38,704 bases of DNA from Levilactobacillus yonginensis (GCF_003946265.1 NZ_RHNO01000021.1:1-38704), one strand, 5' to 3'; counted from the first letter of the stretch, positions 24,903 through 33,002 are shown. The notes: generated by a model from the sequence alone, not told the origin. A program made the numbers and translations.

Positions 24903-24932
24903 CTGTTTAAACAGCTAATTACTGAGTAGAAT
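24903..24932 (+). promoter_or_regulatory. Glucarate dehydratase promoter with 12-bp palindrome
   Basis: CTGTTTAAACAG (24903-24914) is a perfect palindrome overlapping the -35 position of a promoter whose -10 is TAGAAT (24927-24932). It lies in the LysR/gudD intergenic region and is a candidate operator. Confidence 0.5.
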
Positions 24933-24976
24933 ATAAGTATAGAAAATGTTAATTAAATCACAAAGGAGCAATAATT

Positions 24977-26305
24977 ATGACAGTCCCTACAATTGCTAAA
25001 ATGGATGTTTACCCCGTAGCTGGTTATGACAGCATGCTCATGAACCTGAGTGGTGCCCATGGCCCTTACTTCACGCGTAATTTGGTTATCCTGACGACCG
25101 ACAACGGTATGACCGGTGTTGGTGAAATCCCTGGTGGGAAAGCCATCACGGATACGTTAAACGACACCAAGTCATTGGTCATTGGCCAACCAATTGGTGA
25201 ATACAAACGGGTCTTACAAGCGATTCATAAGAAGTACGGCTACCGGGACGCGGGCGGCCGTGGCCAACAGACCTTTGACCTGCGGACAACTATCCACGTT
25301 GTGACCGCAGTGGAAACCGCCTTCTTGGACCTCATGGGCAAGTACTTACACGTACCAGTTGCTGCCCTGTTGGGTGACGGTCAACAACGTGAAGACGTTG
25401 GTATCCTGGGCTACCTGTTCTTTGTAGGTGACAGCTCCAAGACGAAGTTACCTTACTTGAAGAACGACGACAACTCAGATGACTGGGGCAAGCTTCGGCG
25501 TGAACCTGCTATGGACGCTGAATCTATCGTTAAATTAGCCCAAGCTGCCTACGATCGTTACGGTTTCAAGACGTTCAAGCTCAAGGGTGGTGTGCTCGAA
25601 GGTGAGGAAGAAGTCAAGGTCATGAAGGCCTTACATAAAGCTTTCCCAGACGCTAAGTTGGACTTGGATCCAAACGGGGCTTGGCCTTTGAAGGATGCCC
25701 TGCACTACGCCGATGAAATGAAAGATGTTCTGCATTACATCGAAGACCCAGCTGGTGCCGAAGATGGCTTCTCTGGTCGTGAAATTCTTTCTGAATTCTT
25801 GAAGAAGACCCACATGCCTACTGCCACTAACATGGTTGACACTGACTGGCGGCAAATGTCTCACGCCATTGCGTTGAACGCCGTTTCAATTCCTCTGGCT
25901 GACCCCCACTTCTGGACCATGGAAGGTGCCGTGCGGGTTGCGCAACTTTGTTCAGAATTCGGTTTAAACTGGGGAATTCACTCTAACAACCACTTTGATA
26001 TCTCCTTAGCGATGGCCGTTAACACTGCCGCTGCTGCTCCTGGCAACGTCTTTGATATTGATACACATTGGATCTGGCAAGACGGTCAAAACTTGACCAA
26101 GAACCCTTACCAAATCAAAGATGGTAAAATCACTGTGCCAAGCACCAACGAAGGTTTAGGCGTTGAACTAGATATGGACGCCGTCCTGGCAGCTAACAAG
26201 CTGTACAACGACAAAGGCCTGGGCGCTCGGAATGATGCCGAAGCTATGCAATACTTGATTCCTAACTGGAAGTTCGATCCAAAGAAACCAGCAATGGTTC
26301 GTTAA
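24977..26305 (+). CDS. gudD: Glucarate dehydratase
   Basis: 442 residues, enolase superfamily; it dehydrates D-glucarate (often L-idarate too) to 5-keto-4-deoxyglucarate using Mg2+. The KxK motif is K201/K203 (FKLKGG), metal ligands are D231 (LDLDPN), E262 (or E256) and N285 (ATNMVDT), and the His-Asp pair is H335 (GIHSNNHFD) with D309. The spacing follows the well-studied E. coli GudD with a constant shift. AAAGGAG precedes the ATG. It is a single-gene unit divergent from a LysR regulator and ends at a strong terminator. The aldolase and reductase needed to finish the pathway are not in the window. Confidence 0.92.
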   Translation: MTVPTIAKMDVYPVAGYDSMLMNLSGAHGPYFTRNLVILTTDNGMTGVGEIPGGKAITDTLNDTKSLVIGQPIGEYKRVLQAIHKKYGYRDAGGRGQQTFDLRTTIHVVTAVETAFLDLMGKYLHVPVAALLGDGQQREDVGILGYLFFVGDSSKTKLPYLKNDDNSDDWGKLRREPAMDAESIVKLAQAAYDRYGFKTFKLKGGVLEGEEEVKVMKALHKAFPDAKLDLDPNGAWPLKDALHYADEMKDVLHYIEDPAGAEDGFSGREILSEFLKKTHMPTATNMVDTDWRQMSHAIALNAVSIPLADPHFWTMEGAVRVAQLCSEFGLNWGIHSNNHFDISLAMAVNTAAAAPGNVFDIDTHWIWQDGQNLTKNPYQIKDGKITVPSTNEGLGVELDMDAVLAANKLYNDKGLGARNDAEAMQYLIPNWKFDPKKPAMVR

Positions 26306-26376
26306 TCCTATCAGCTGATGGACCAGTCCTAACAAACATTCCTTGTAAGTAACGGACCTGTATCCAATATAAAAGC

Positions 26377-26420
26377 AAAAGAATGGTGCGAGAGATTAAA
26401 ATCTTTCGCACCATTCTTTT
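26377..26420. terminator. Bidirectional terminator
   Basis: A 15-bp stem (26377-26391 with 26406-26420), further extended by AGATT/AATCT pairs, with A-rich and T-rich flanks. It ends glucarate dehydratase and the convergent XRE/DUF2975 unit. Confidence 0.9.
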
Positions 26421-26530
26421 GTATAAATTACTTGTTTATAGTTTTGACGAGTCGCTTATTTGCCGTAATATAATTTCCATTGGCTAATTTAAATCGCGTG
26501 GTCAAGTTGTGCTGCTCCAAACCCCATCAC

Positions 26531-26755
26531 CTATTCATCTTCTGACTCTGTCGGATCAGCCACATATTTCAAGATATCACCGGGCTGACACTCCAAGACC
26601 CGACAAATTTTTTCCAATGTGCTGAAGCGGATTGCCTTGGCTTTGCCCGTCTTCAAGATGGACAAATTGGCTGGTGTGATGTCAATGGCAGCCGCGAGCT
26701 CTTGACTGCTGATGTTCCGTTCCGCCATCACCACGTTTAATGTCAGTTTAACCAC
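26531..26755 (-). CDS. XRE-family regulator (YozG-like), paired with DUF2975 protein
   Basis: 74 residues, nearly all a Cro/C1-type helix-turn-helix (about 10-62; SQELAAAIDITPANLSILKTG) with an acidic tail. GTG start with GGAGGG 6 nt upstream. Starts 13 bp after the DUF2975 gene in the same operon. Such small regulators are usually encoded beside DUF2975 membrane proteins; the pair may form a membrane-linked switch, with the palindrome at the promoter as its operator (inference). Confidence 0.9.
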   Translation of the reverse strand: MVKLTLNVVMAERNISSQELAAAIDITPANLSILKTGKAKAIRFSTLEKICRVLECQPGDILKYVADPTESEDE

Positions 26756-26768
26756 CGAGCACCCTCCT

Positions 26769-27350
26769 TTACACCGTCAAATCGTTTTCAGCCTTCATGG
26801 TCATGGCACGTTCGTAAATCACCGAGATGACTTTTAAGACGATTAGTAACCCGATTGCATCAATGGTATCAGTCCATGTTTGTGAAAATGCCCCATTATT
26901 GTACCCCCGCAACCAGCTACTGGTGAGCTGATTACCACCGGCGAGAAAGAAGTCACCGATGACCACATAACATTGGGCAACAACCAGTCGCTTAACCGCT
27001 GCGATATTGTTCTGAGAAAAGTAGTCTTCTTCAACCACATTATTGAGCAATTTTACCATTGCCTTAGCAAACATGATGGAAGCTCCGATCCAAATTGCTG
27101 AGCCAACGGCCATCAATAACACGTACGGCCAGCCCGGAAAGCTGGCCATCGCTCCGGCCGTCAAATGATGGGCTGAGTATCGTAAGAAGTCATCACTATC
27201 CAAAACCGCTTGCGCCACGTCCCCGTGGTAACCCTCATAAAGGTACCCCAGTGGCCACAAGAATCCCACATAAGCAAACAATATCGAAATCTGAACAATC
27301 ACGATCATTAAATTCGTAAAAAACTTCACCCATTTTGGCATAGCCAACAT
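26769..27350 (-). CDS. DUF2975-type membrane protein
   Basis: About 193 residues with four hydrophobic segments (near 12-35, 75-95, 125-145 and 165-185) and a pair of charged loops, the DUF2975 layout. ATG 27350 is chosen because AAAGGA lies 6 nt upstream and because a longer frame would begin (27383) inside the promoter. First gene of an operon with the small XRE regulator, whose activity it may control. Its biochemical role is unknown. Confidence 0.85.
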   Translation of the reverse strand: MLAMPKWVKFFTNLMIVIVQISILFAYVGFLWPLGYLYEGYHGDVAQAVLDSDDFLRYSAHHLTAGAMASFPGWPYVLLMAVGSAIWIGASIMFAKAMVKLLNNVVEEDYFSQNNIAAVKRLVVAQCYVVIGDFFLAGGNQLTSSWLRGYNNGAFSQTWTDTIDAIGLLIVLKVISVIYERAMTMKAENDLTV

Positions 27351-27371
27351 CCCCGTTCCTTTATTCACTTT

Positions 27372-27402
27372 CGATATTAACATATCGTTATTCGATAATC
27401 AA
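27372..27402 (-). promoter_or_regulatory. Promoter and operator of the DUF2975/XRE operon
   Basis: On the minus strand -35 TTGATT (27397-27402), 17-bp spacer, -10 TAATAT (27374-27379). CGATAT-TAAC-ATATCG (27372-27387) is a perfect palindrome covering the -10, a likely site for the XRE protein. Confidence 0.65.
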
Positions 27403-27597
27403 TAATTGAACAACAATAATTAATTTTCGCCACTCTTATCATTTTCGACGTACTAAAAACCAGCTCGCCCCATCTTTTATAAACGGCGTTATATCCAATT
27501 TCCTTCATGCCCCTTATCTTTACATAATCAACACCATTCTCTTACATCCGTCAGGTATCCTAGGATTTGCACCAAGATAAGAGGAGGAGTTTGCGAT

Positions 27598-28527
27598 ATG
27601 AATAAACGAATCAGTACCTTAGTAACCGCATTGCTATTGACCACCACGTTGGGTTGGCAACAACCACTGCTGTCGGTTACAGCCGCTGCTAAGACCAAGA
27701 CGACTCAGACAACGAAGAAGACTAAGGCCAAGACGGTCAAGTCCCAGTCGACTCACATCAAGTTGCAAGGTGCTTCTAACGCCCGTGACTTGGGCGGCTA
27801 CGTTAACCAAAAGGGTCAAAAGATTAAGGTGCACCGCTTAATTCGTTCCAACAGTCTTTCCACTCTATCTAAGTCTGACCAAAAGAAATTGGTTAAAACT
27901 TACCACGTGGCCACCGACGTCGATCTGCGGACCGTCATTGAACAACAGAAAAGCCCTGACGTGAAAATGAGCGGCGTTAAACTAGTTAAAGCTAACGTGT
28001 TCAAGTCCTTCGGTGCTTTCCCAGACTTTTCTAAGAAGAATGCTGGCGACAAGATGATGAAGAAGTCTTACCACGACGCCATCACCACTGCTCAGGGACG
28101 GAAAGCTTACAAGTCCCTCTTCCACCAATTACTGAAGAACCCTAAAAACAAAGCCGTACTCTGGCACTGTTCAGCCGGTAAAGACCGCGCCGGTATGGGA
28201 ACCGTCCTGGTTCTGTCTGCCTTGAACTTTAACAAGAAGGCGATTGCCAAGGATTACTTGAAGTCCAACACTTACTTAGTCGACACGAATAAGGAAAACT
28301 TGGCCAAGCAAGAAGCTGGCTGGAAGGCTGCCGGTAAGGATCTGACGCCAACCGTCATCAGTAACTTCAAGGCCCAAAATGGTGTCAAAATGGCCTACTT
28401 AAACACCATGTACAAGGCCGTTAACACCAAGTACGGCAACATGGATAACTTTCTGCACAAGGGCCTAGGCTTATCCAACAAGCAATTGAAACAATTGCAA
28501 GCTAACTACCTAACCCCAGCTAAATAA
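27598..28527 (+). CDS. Secreted tyrosine-protein phosphatase (LipA/PtpB type)
   Basis: 309 residues. A signal peptide (about 1-30, ending in TAAAK) is followed by a Lys/Thr-rich stretch and a Y_phosphatase3 domain. The domain opens with ASNARDLGGYVN and has the P-loop HCSAGKDRAG with nucleophile Cys191 and Arg197. Such enzymes hydrolyse phosphotyrosine and often phosphoinositides. GAGGAGG precedes the ATG. Neighbours do not indicate a substrate. The protein is probably released or wall-associated, since there is no LPxTG. Confidence 0.88.
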   Translation: MNKRISTLVTALLLTTTLGWQQPLLSVTAAAKTKTTQTTKKTKAKTVKSQSTHIKLQGASNARDLGGYVNQKGQKIKVHRLIRSNSLSTLSKSDQKKLVKTYHVATDVDLRTVIEQQKSPDVKMSGVKLVKANVFKSFGAFPDFSKKNAGDKMMKKSYHDAITTAQGRKAYKSLFHQLLKNPKNKAVLWHCSAGKDRAGMGTVLVLSALNFNKKAIAKDYLKSNTYLVDTNKENLAKQEAGWKAAGKDLTPTVISNFKAQNGVKMAYLNTMYKAVNTKYGNMDNFLHKGLGLSNKQLKQLQANYLTPAK

Positions 28528-28630
28528 GGGCATAGTTATTTGAATAAGGCCTAAATCATTTTGGCTATACAACAAAATGATATGATTTGTCAAACTTTAG
28601 TTGAAATTAAAATAAATCCTCCTCAATTAT

Positions 28631-28659
28631 GTTACCGTTAGAAACGTTCTAACCGGAAC
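28631..28659. promoter_or_regulatory. Palindrome upstream of the small secreted protein
   Basis: GTTACCGTTAGAA-ACG-TTCTAACCGGAAC: 13-bp arms with 11 paired around a 3-nt centre, about 10 bp before the ribosome site GGGGAGG. It is in the leader or promoter and may be an operator or an RNA hairpin that affects translation. Confidence 0.45.
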
Positions 28660-28680
28660 AAATTTGGGGAGGTTTTATTT

Positions 28681-29040
28681 ATGAAAAAAGCAGCAATCAT
28701 CTTAGGAGTTATGGGGATGATCAGTACGTTAAGTCTTAGTCCGGTGGTCAGTTCCGCTAGCACGTTAGTGGGAACCGTCCAGTACCACCGGTATCATGGG
28801 ACCACAACTATCAAAAAGAATTACAAACACTTCAAACTAACTAATCATCAGCCCAATAGCAACTACAAGCTCATCAAGACCACCAGCTGGAAAAACGCCA
28901 AACTCAAGGCTGGTAGTAAGGTCTCGATTGACCTGATGGCTAACCAAGGAACCCAATACGACTGGTACCGTATCCGATCAACGAACAAACACACCACGCA
29001 TCGTTACTGGGTCTACGGGCAAGCTCTGAATCTCAAATAA
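28681..29040 (+). CDS. Small secreted protein of unknown function, 119 aa
   Basis: The signal peptide (about 1-27, ending VSSAS) is followed by a basic, beta-rich 90-residue domain rich in Tyr, Lys and Thr with several NY and YW motifs, similar in style to SH3-like or wall-binding modules. No catalytic motif is visible. GGGGAGG precedes the ATG. It is monocistronic with a terminator 5 bp after its stop. Confidence 0.8.
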   Translation: MKKAAIILGVMGMISTLSLSPVVSSASTLVGTVQYHRYHGTTTIKKNYKHFKLTNHQPNSNYKLIKTTSWKNAKLKAGSKVSIDLMANQGTQYDWYRIRSTNKHTTHRYWVYGQALNLK

Positions 29041-29044
29041 TCAC

Positions 29045-29089
29045 AAACTGGCTAAGTCCTTTTAAACAGGAACTTAGCCAGTTTTATTT
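29045..29089 (+). terminator. Terminator of the small secreted protein gene
   Basis: AAACTGGCTAAGT (29045-29057) pairs with ACTTAGCCAGTTT (29072-29084) and is followed by a T-rich tract. Confidence 0.9.
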
Positions 29090-29150
29090 TTGCCAAATTT
29101 CAGACAAACATATTTGGCACCTTTATTCACTCTCCATCATAACCCCTCAA

Positions 29151-29924
29151 CTAATTCCGGTCATAAGCCCAAACCGCCAGCGGCGCAAAGATCGCCACGA
29201 TGATCACATCAAAGACGACGACCAACAACGCCTCGTGCGTCCAACCACCCGTCGCCAAGATTTGCCGAATGGCTGTGATCACATAGGTAACCGGGTTCAG
29301 GTTAGCGATGAACCGCAGTGGCTTGGTCAACGAGTGCAATGGGACGAACGCGTTCGACATGAACGACAGGACCAGCATCGTCATCAACGAGAGACTTTGA
29401 ACGGATGCGGCACTCTTAGCTAACAAGCCCAACAGTGCAAAAATCCAGGACAACGCCCAGCCGGTGAAAATCGCCAGAAGCCCAATCACCACGACCCACT
29501 TGAAACCGACGGCTGGCCGCCAACCCATCAGGTAGCCAGTGGTCAGCGACGTGATGGTCGCCAGCAATAAACGTAGACTGTCAGCAAACAGTTGCCCCGC
29601 CAACGGTGCAATGTGGGCCATTGGCAACGACTTAAATCGGTCGAAGACGCCAGAGTCGAGGTCCTCTCTGATTTGAGCCCCGGAACCGGTTCCGGCTGAC
29701 AACATCGTTTGAATCAAAATTCCTGGCACGATGGTGGGAAGGTAGGCCCGAACGCCCCCGGCAATTGCCCCACCAAATAAATAGCCAAACATCAACATGA
29801 ACATCACTGGCTGAATAACCACATCCATAAAGCTATCTGGATTGTGAATCGTCTTCAATAAGTTGCGGTACGCCATTGTCGCCGTATTCATCACGACGTT
29901 TCCCTTGTGCATTCGTACATCCAT
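29151..29924 (-). CDS. ABC-2 type exporter permease (DrrB-like)
   Basis: About 257 residues with six predicted TM helices; N-terminus with AYRNLLKTIHNPDSF and FMLMFGYLFGGAI is typical of DrrB-type drug exporters. The start at ATG 29924 has GAGGG 7 nt upstream; the frame overlaps the ATPase stop upstream. Forms the membrane part of a two-gene exporter with the ATPase. Likely controlled by the divergent MarR regulator. Substrate unknown; a hydrophobic toxic compound is typical. Confidence 0.85.
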   Translation of the reverse strand: MDVRMHKGNVVMNTATMAYRNLLKTIHNPDSFMDVVIQPVMFMLMFGYLFGGAIAGGVRAYLPTIVPGILIQTMLSAGTGSGAQIREDLDSGVFDRFKSLPMAHIAPLAGQLFADSLRLLLATITSLTTGYLMGWRPAVGFKWVVVIGLLAIFTGWALSWIFALLGLLAKSAASVQSLSLMTMLVLSFMSNAFVPLHSLTKPLRFIANLNPVTYVITAIRQILATGGWTHEALLVVVFDVIIVAIFAPLAVWAYDRN

Positions 29925-29940
29925 CTTGCATCCCTCTTCC

Positions 29941-30876
29941 TTAGTTCTTACCAACGGTTAGATTCATGAAGACGTCATCTAGCGAAGGTTCCTTCACTGA
30001 AAGATGGCTGATCATGATTTGTGCTTGTTTGAGTGCCGCCAGAATCGGTGGCAACTGGGTAATTTGTTTTAACGGGACGCTCAGTTGTTGGCCCGTCTGT
30101 TGAATGACGCCGGTCACTTGCCCGGTCAACAGCTGAACGGCCGGTTGAACCTGATCTTCCTGACTGACAGTGAAGGCCAATCTCGCACCGCCAATCTGTT
30201 CCTTGAGTTCGGCCGGCGTCCCCATCTTCACGAGCTTGCCGTGATCAATGATGGCGAGATTATCTGCTAGTTGGTCGGCCTCCTCGAGATACTGCGTCGT
30301 CAACACGATGGTTGATCCCTGCTTCACGAGTTGCCGAATCGTCGTCCACATTTGCGCTCTGGTACGGGGGTCTAACCCCGTCGTTGGTTCATCTAAGAAA
30401 ATTAAGGTCGGTCGGGTAATCAAACTAACGGCCAGGTCCAGCCGCCGACGCATCCCACCAGAAAAGTTTTTCAGCGCCTTATCCGCCGACTCTTCTAGTG
30501 AAAATTCTGCTAGTAACTCAGTCGTCCGTTGCTTAGCGGCCGTACGTGAAAGGCCATTCAGTCTGGAGAAAATCATCAGGTTCTCCCGTGCCGAAATATC
30601 TTCATCGACGGAAGCATATTGGCCAGTGAGACCAAACATGGACCGGGCCAGTCGACCTTCCTTCACCGTGTCATGACCAAAGATCGTTACCTGACCCGCA
30701 TCGGCCTTGAGTAACGTCGTCATCATCCGTAAGGTCGTGGTCTTCCCCGCACCGTTAGGCCCGAGTAAGCCAAAGACTTCTCCTTGACGCACGTTAAACG
30801 AGATATCATCGACCACCGTCTTTTGCCCAAACCGCTTGGTCAGGTGGCTGACTTCAATTGCATTCTTTGTTGACAT
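29941..30876 (-). CDS. ABC exporter ATP-binding protein (DrrA-like)
   Basis: 311 residues. Walker A GPNGAGKTT, signature FSGGMRRRLD, Walker B LIFLDEPTTGLD and the H-loop before TTQYLEEAD are present, followed by the C-terminal extension of the DrrA/daunorubicin-resistance branch. AGAGGGG precedes the ATG. First gene of the exporter operon, transcribed from a strong promoter at 30929-30957 that contains repeat operators. Works with the permease encoded just downstream. Confidence 0.9.
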   Translation of the reverse strand: MSTKNAIEVSHLTKRFGQKTVVDDISFNVRQGEVFGLLGPNGAGKTTTLRMMTTLLKADAGQVTIFGHDTVKEGRLARSMFGLTGQYASVDEDISARENLMIFSRLNGLSRTAAKQRTTELLAEFSLEESADKALKNFSGGMRRRLDLAVSLITRPTLIFLDEPTTGLDPRTRAQMWTTIRQLVKQGSTIVLTTQYLEEADQLADNLAIIDHGKLVKMGTPAELKEQIGGARLAFTVSQEDQVQPAVQLLTGQVTGVIQQTGQQLSVPLKQITQLPPILAALKQAQIMISHLSVKEPSLDDVFMNLTVGKN

Positions 30877-30904
30877 ATTGGTCCCCTCTTAGCTTTCACA
30901 TTTT

Positions 30905-30957
30905 AATCAGGCCCCCCTGACTAAAATTATAATAAGGCCCCCTGATGAATTTGTCAA
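30905..30957 (-). promoter_or_regulatory. Exporter promoter with duplicated operator
   Basis: On the minus strand -35 TTGACA (30952-30957), 17-bp spacer, -10 TATTAT (30929-30934). Two copies of a TCAGGGGG(G)CCT core lie in it: one in the spacer (30934-30948) and one just downstream of the -10 (30905-30921), the latter a TCAGG/CCTGA palindrome. This is the layout expected for repression by the MarR protein encoded divergently. Confidence 0.7.
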
Positions 30958-31001
30958 CAGTTTCTCTCAAATATTGAATGCCCCTGCTAGCCATTGTCGG
31001 G

Positions 31002-31007
31002 TATAAT
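31002..31007 (+). promoter_or_regulatory. -10 box of the marR gene
   Basis: TATAAT, 20 bp before the marR ATG, with the ribosome site AGGAGGG between. TTGAAT at 30974-30979 is the only -35-like hexamer and is spaced too far (22 bp). Confidence 0.45.
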
Positions 31008-31027
31008 AGCCGTAGGAGGGCGATAAC

Positions 31028-31546
31028 ATGCCTAATATAAATAAACAAAAAAGTGCGGCTGGAAAACTGATCGAGTTCGGAATGGTCAGTCACACCGCCG
31101 ACGAAGTAGCCCGCCGCTACCATGCGGAACAGGATAAGCACCCCCTGCGGTTTCAGGGACAGGGAAAGATTCTCCTGACGCTTGCCCAAGCCGATGGCCT
31201 CTCACAAAAGGAACTCGCCACCCGCCTAAATCTAACGGTGCAGTCCACAGCGGAGTTTGTTAACAAACTGGTTAAAAAGCAGCTCGTTACCAAAGAAAAG
31301 TCGACGTCTGATCGGCGCAAGACCATCATTCGTCTGACTGACTTGGGCCGAGAAACGGCGGCCACCGAAACGGCGCAGGTGCCGGCCTATCTGGATTCAC
31401 TGACGGATACGGAACTCGACCAGCTCACCACCATCTTGACGAAAATCAACCATAACCTTTACGACGAAATCGATACCATTACCCCCGACCAGTCTGGTAA
31501 ATTTCAGCAAGTCGTGGCGGACCGGTTACGCGACTGGTTTTTGTAA
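31028..31546 (+). CDS. MarR-family transcriptional regulator
   Basis: 172 residues with a central winged helix (about 50-115; LSQKELATRLNLTVQSTAEFVNKL, followed by STSDRRKTIIRLT, the wing of MarR proteins). AGGAGGG precedes the ATG. It is divergent from the DrrAB-type exporter, the classical arrangement of a repressor and its efflux system; the duplicated TCAGGGGG-type motif in the exporter promoter is the likely binding site (inference). Confidence 0.9.
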   Translation: MPNINKQKSAAGKLIEFGMVSHTADEVARRYHAEQDKHPLRFQGQGKILLTLAQADGLSQKELATRLNLTVQSTAEFVNKLVKKQLVTKEKSTSDRRKTIIRLTDLGRETAATETAQVPAYLDSLTDTELDQLTTILTKINHNLYDEIDTITPDQSGKFQQVVADRLRDWFL

Positions 31547-31556
31547 ATTTAAGAGG

Positions 31557-31653
31557 GCGACAAACGGCGATTAGTCAATGAGCATTAACGTCGCTAGACG
31601 AACAATCCTGGTCTTGGATTGTTGGTTTAACGGCGTTGACTGCCGTTTGTCGC
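31557..31653. other. Large nested hairpin after marR
   Basis: GCGACAAACGGC (31557-31568) pairs perfectly with GCCGTTTGTCGC (31642-31653). Inside, AGTCAA (31573-31578) pairs with TTGACT (31636-31641) and AACAATCC (31601-31608) with GGATTGTT (31616-31623). Only a short TTTT follows, so it is an unusual terminator or a small structured element of its own. It starts 10 bp after the marR stop. Confidence 0.6.
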
Positions 31654-31680
31654 TCGTTTTGACTAGATATGTTCGGAACG

Positions 31681-31711
31681 AAAAAAAGGTTTGAGACTTT
31701 TGTCCCAAACC
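31681..31711 (-). terminator. Terminator of the tandem secreted-protein operon
   Basis: GGTTTGAGAC (31688-31697) pairs with GTCCCAAACC (31702-31711), 9 of 10; on the minus strand it runs into seven T. It is about 110 bp after the last stop. Confidence 0.7.
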
Positions 31712-31740
31712 CAAATTAATAAATATCACTATTCTCGATG

Positions 31741-31776
31741 ACCACAACCTTGGACGACCACCGGCTGTGGTTTTTT
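31741..31776 (+). terminator. Possible plus-strand terminator
   Basis: ACCACA (31741-31746) pairs with TGTGGT (31766-31771), with an inner CCTTGG-type pairing, followed by T residues. Could be a back-up terminator for marR. Confidence 0.45.
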
Positions 31777-31819
31777 GTACGCAAAATTTTCAGTTAATCC
31801 AAACAGCTCTCCGACTTAA

Positions 31820-32383
31820 TTAGTTGGTAAAGTCTTCAAGTGCTCCTGTTGGATTAAAGGCCTTCGCTTGGCCCTTAGTACTGTAGTAGTGTTGCAGGTG
31901 GGCTTCGCCATCCCCCATGTTCCACATGGTGTATATGTACAGCGATTGAATCTGTTTACCCTTATAGTGACGCTTAACAATCTTGTAAGACTGGGTGCCC
32001 ACCGTGCCAAAGGCGGAGTCCTTGTGGTGCTGTTGCCATCCCTGCTCGACCAACCAACCTTTGCTCATAAACAAAAGCTCATTGTTCTTGCCTTTTTTTA
32101 TGTTATTCATATCCTTGTTTAAAGCAGTAACTTTCACTGGCGAGCTACCAGAATGCCATTTTTTATTATAAAATGTTCTGAAGGACGTCTCCTGGGCACC
32201 AATTTTGAACTGATCATAGTGGCCCTTTTGGTAATAATACCAGGTGCCCTGAAACTTTTGTGGGAAACTGGCTAAACTCATCTTGGGACTGGCTTGCGCA
32301 TCCGTCGTTGGATTGGCAACGACCAGGGCAGCGCCAAACCCAACTGACGCTAAGAGTACCCCCATCATCTTGGTTAATTTCAT
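31820..32383 (-). CDS. Secreted protein, tandem paralog 2 (187 aa)
   Basis: Signal peptide of about 31 residues (ending DAQAS) and a mature domain of about 155 residues with FPQKFQGTWYYY near the start, YKIVKRHYKGK in the middle and QAKAFNPTGALEDF at the end. These three blocks are shared with the neighbour at 32414-32974, so the two arose by duplication. The start block resembles lipocalin-like 'GTWY' openings, but no family is recognised. TAGGAGGAA precedes the ATG. Second gene of a two-gene operon. Confidence 0.85.
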   Translation of the reverse strand: MKLTKMMGVLLASVGFGAALVVANPTTDAQASPKMSLASFPQKFQGTWYYYQKGHYDQFKIGAQETSFRTFYNKKWHSGSSPVKVTALNKDMNNIKKGKNNELLFMSKGWLVEQGWQQHHKDSAFGTVGTQSYKIVKRHYKGKQIQSLYIYTMWNMGDGEAHLQHYYSTKGQAKAFNPTGALEDFTN

Positions 32384-32413
32384 TGTTCTATTCCTCCTAA
32401 TTTCATAGACGAG

Positions 32414-32974
32414 TTACTTATGTAGCGCACCAACTGGATTAAAGTACTTGGCCTGAGCCTTAGTCTTGTAAAAGTGATCCGTTACTTTTTTGGTCCCTTG
32501 AATTGTCATAAACTGTTTGCTGTAGAGCACCTTAACGGACTTGCCCTTGTAAGTCTTGTGGATGACTTTATAGGTTCCGCCACCGTTCGTCGCACCAATG
32601 CCATAAGCCAACACAGTGGTATAACCACCCTTTACGCTTCTAGCACTAGTCCAGTGTGCCTTCTTAGAATTCGACCCCTCAGTAAACGTCCGTTGACTCT
32701 TAAGTGGATGGATAGTCCCCGTCCACTTCGCCTGTTTTTGGTAAAAAGGATCAAGGAAGTTTTTAACTGTCATCTTCTTCGACGAAATTTTCATCGACTT
32801 GTAGTAATAACCATTGTTCTCCTCATAGTGGTACCAAGTTCCCTGCATTGCCTTAGGGAACGTTTTCAAACTGCTCGTTGACTTGGCTTGGGCCTGGGTA
32901 GGCACAGTAACGACTGCCGTAGCACCAATCGTCGTGGCCACCATCAACGCACTAAAAAGTCTATTTACTCGCAT
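32414..32974 (-). CDS. Secreted protein, tandem paralog 1 (186 aa)
   Basis: Signal peptide of about 30 residues (ending AQAKS) and a mature domain with FPKAMQGTWYHY, YKVIHKTYKGK and QAKYFNPVGALHK, matching the downstream paralog. GAGGAGGAAAAG precedes the ATG. It starts the operon; the second gene begins 30 bp after its stop. A 31-bp hairpin lies in its leader at 33003-33033. Function unknown. Confidence 0.85.
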   Translation of the reverse strand: MRVNRLFSALMVATTIGATAVVTVPTQAQAKSTSSLKTFPKAMQGTWYHYEENNGYYYKSMKISSKKMTVKNFLDPFYQKQAKWTGTIHPLKSQRTFTEGSNSKKAHWTSARSVKGGYTTVLAYGIGATNGGGTYKVIHKTYKGKSVKVLYSKQFMTIQGTKKVTDHFYKTKAQAKYFNPVGALHK

Positions 32975-33002
32975 GGTATCTTTTCCTCCTCAAAATCAAG
33001 TT

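Noticed and set aside
30248-30676. 142-codon frame on the plus strand
   Set aside because: Antisense to the exporter ATPase, whose motifs are all intact on the other strand.
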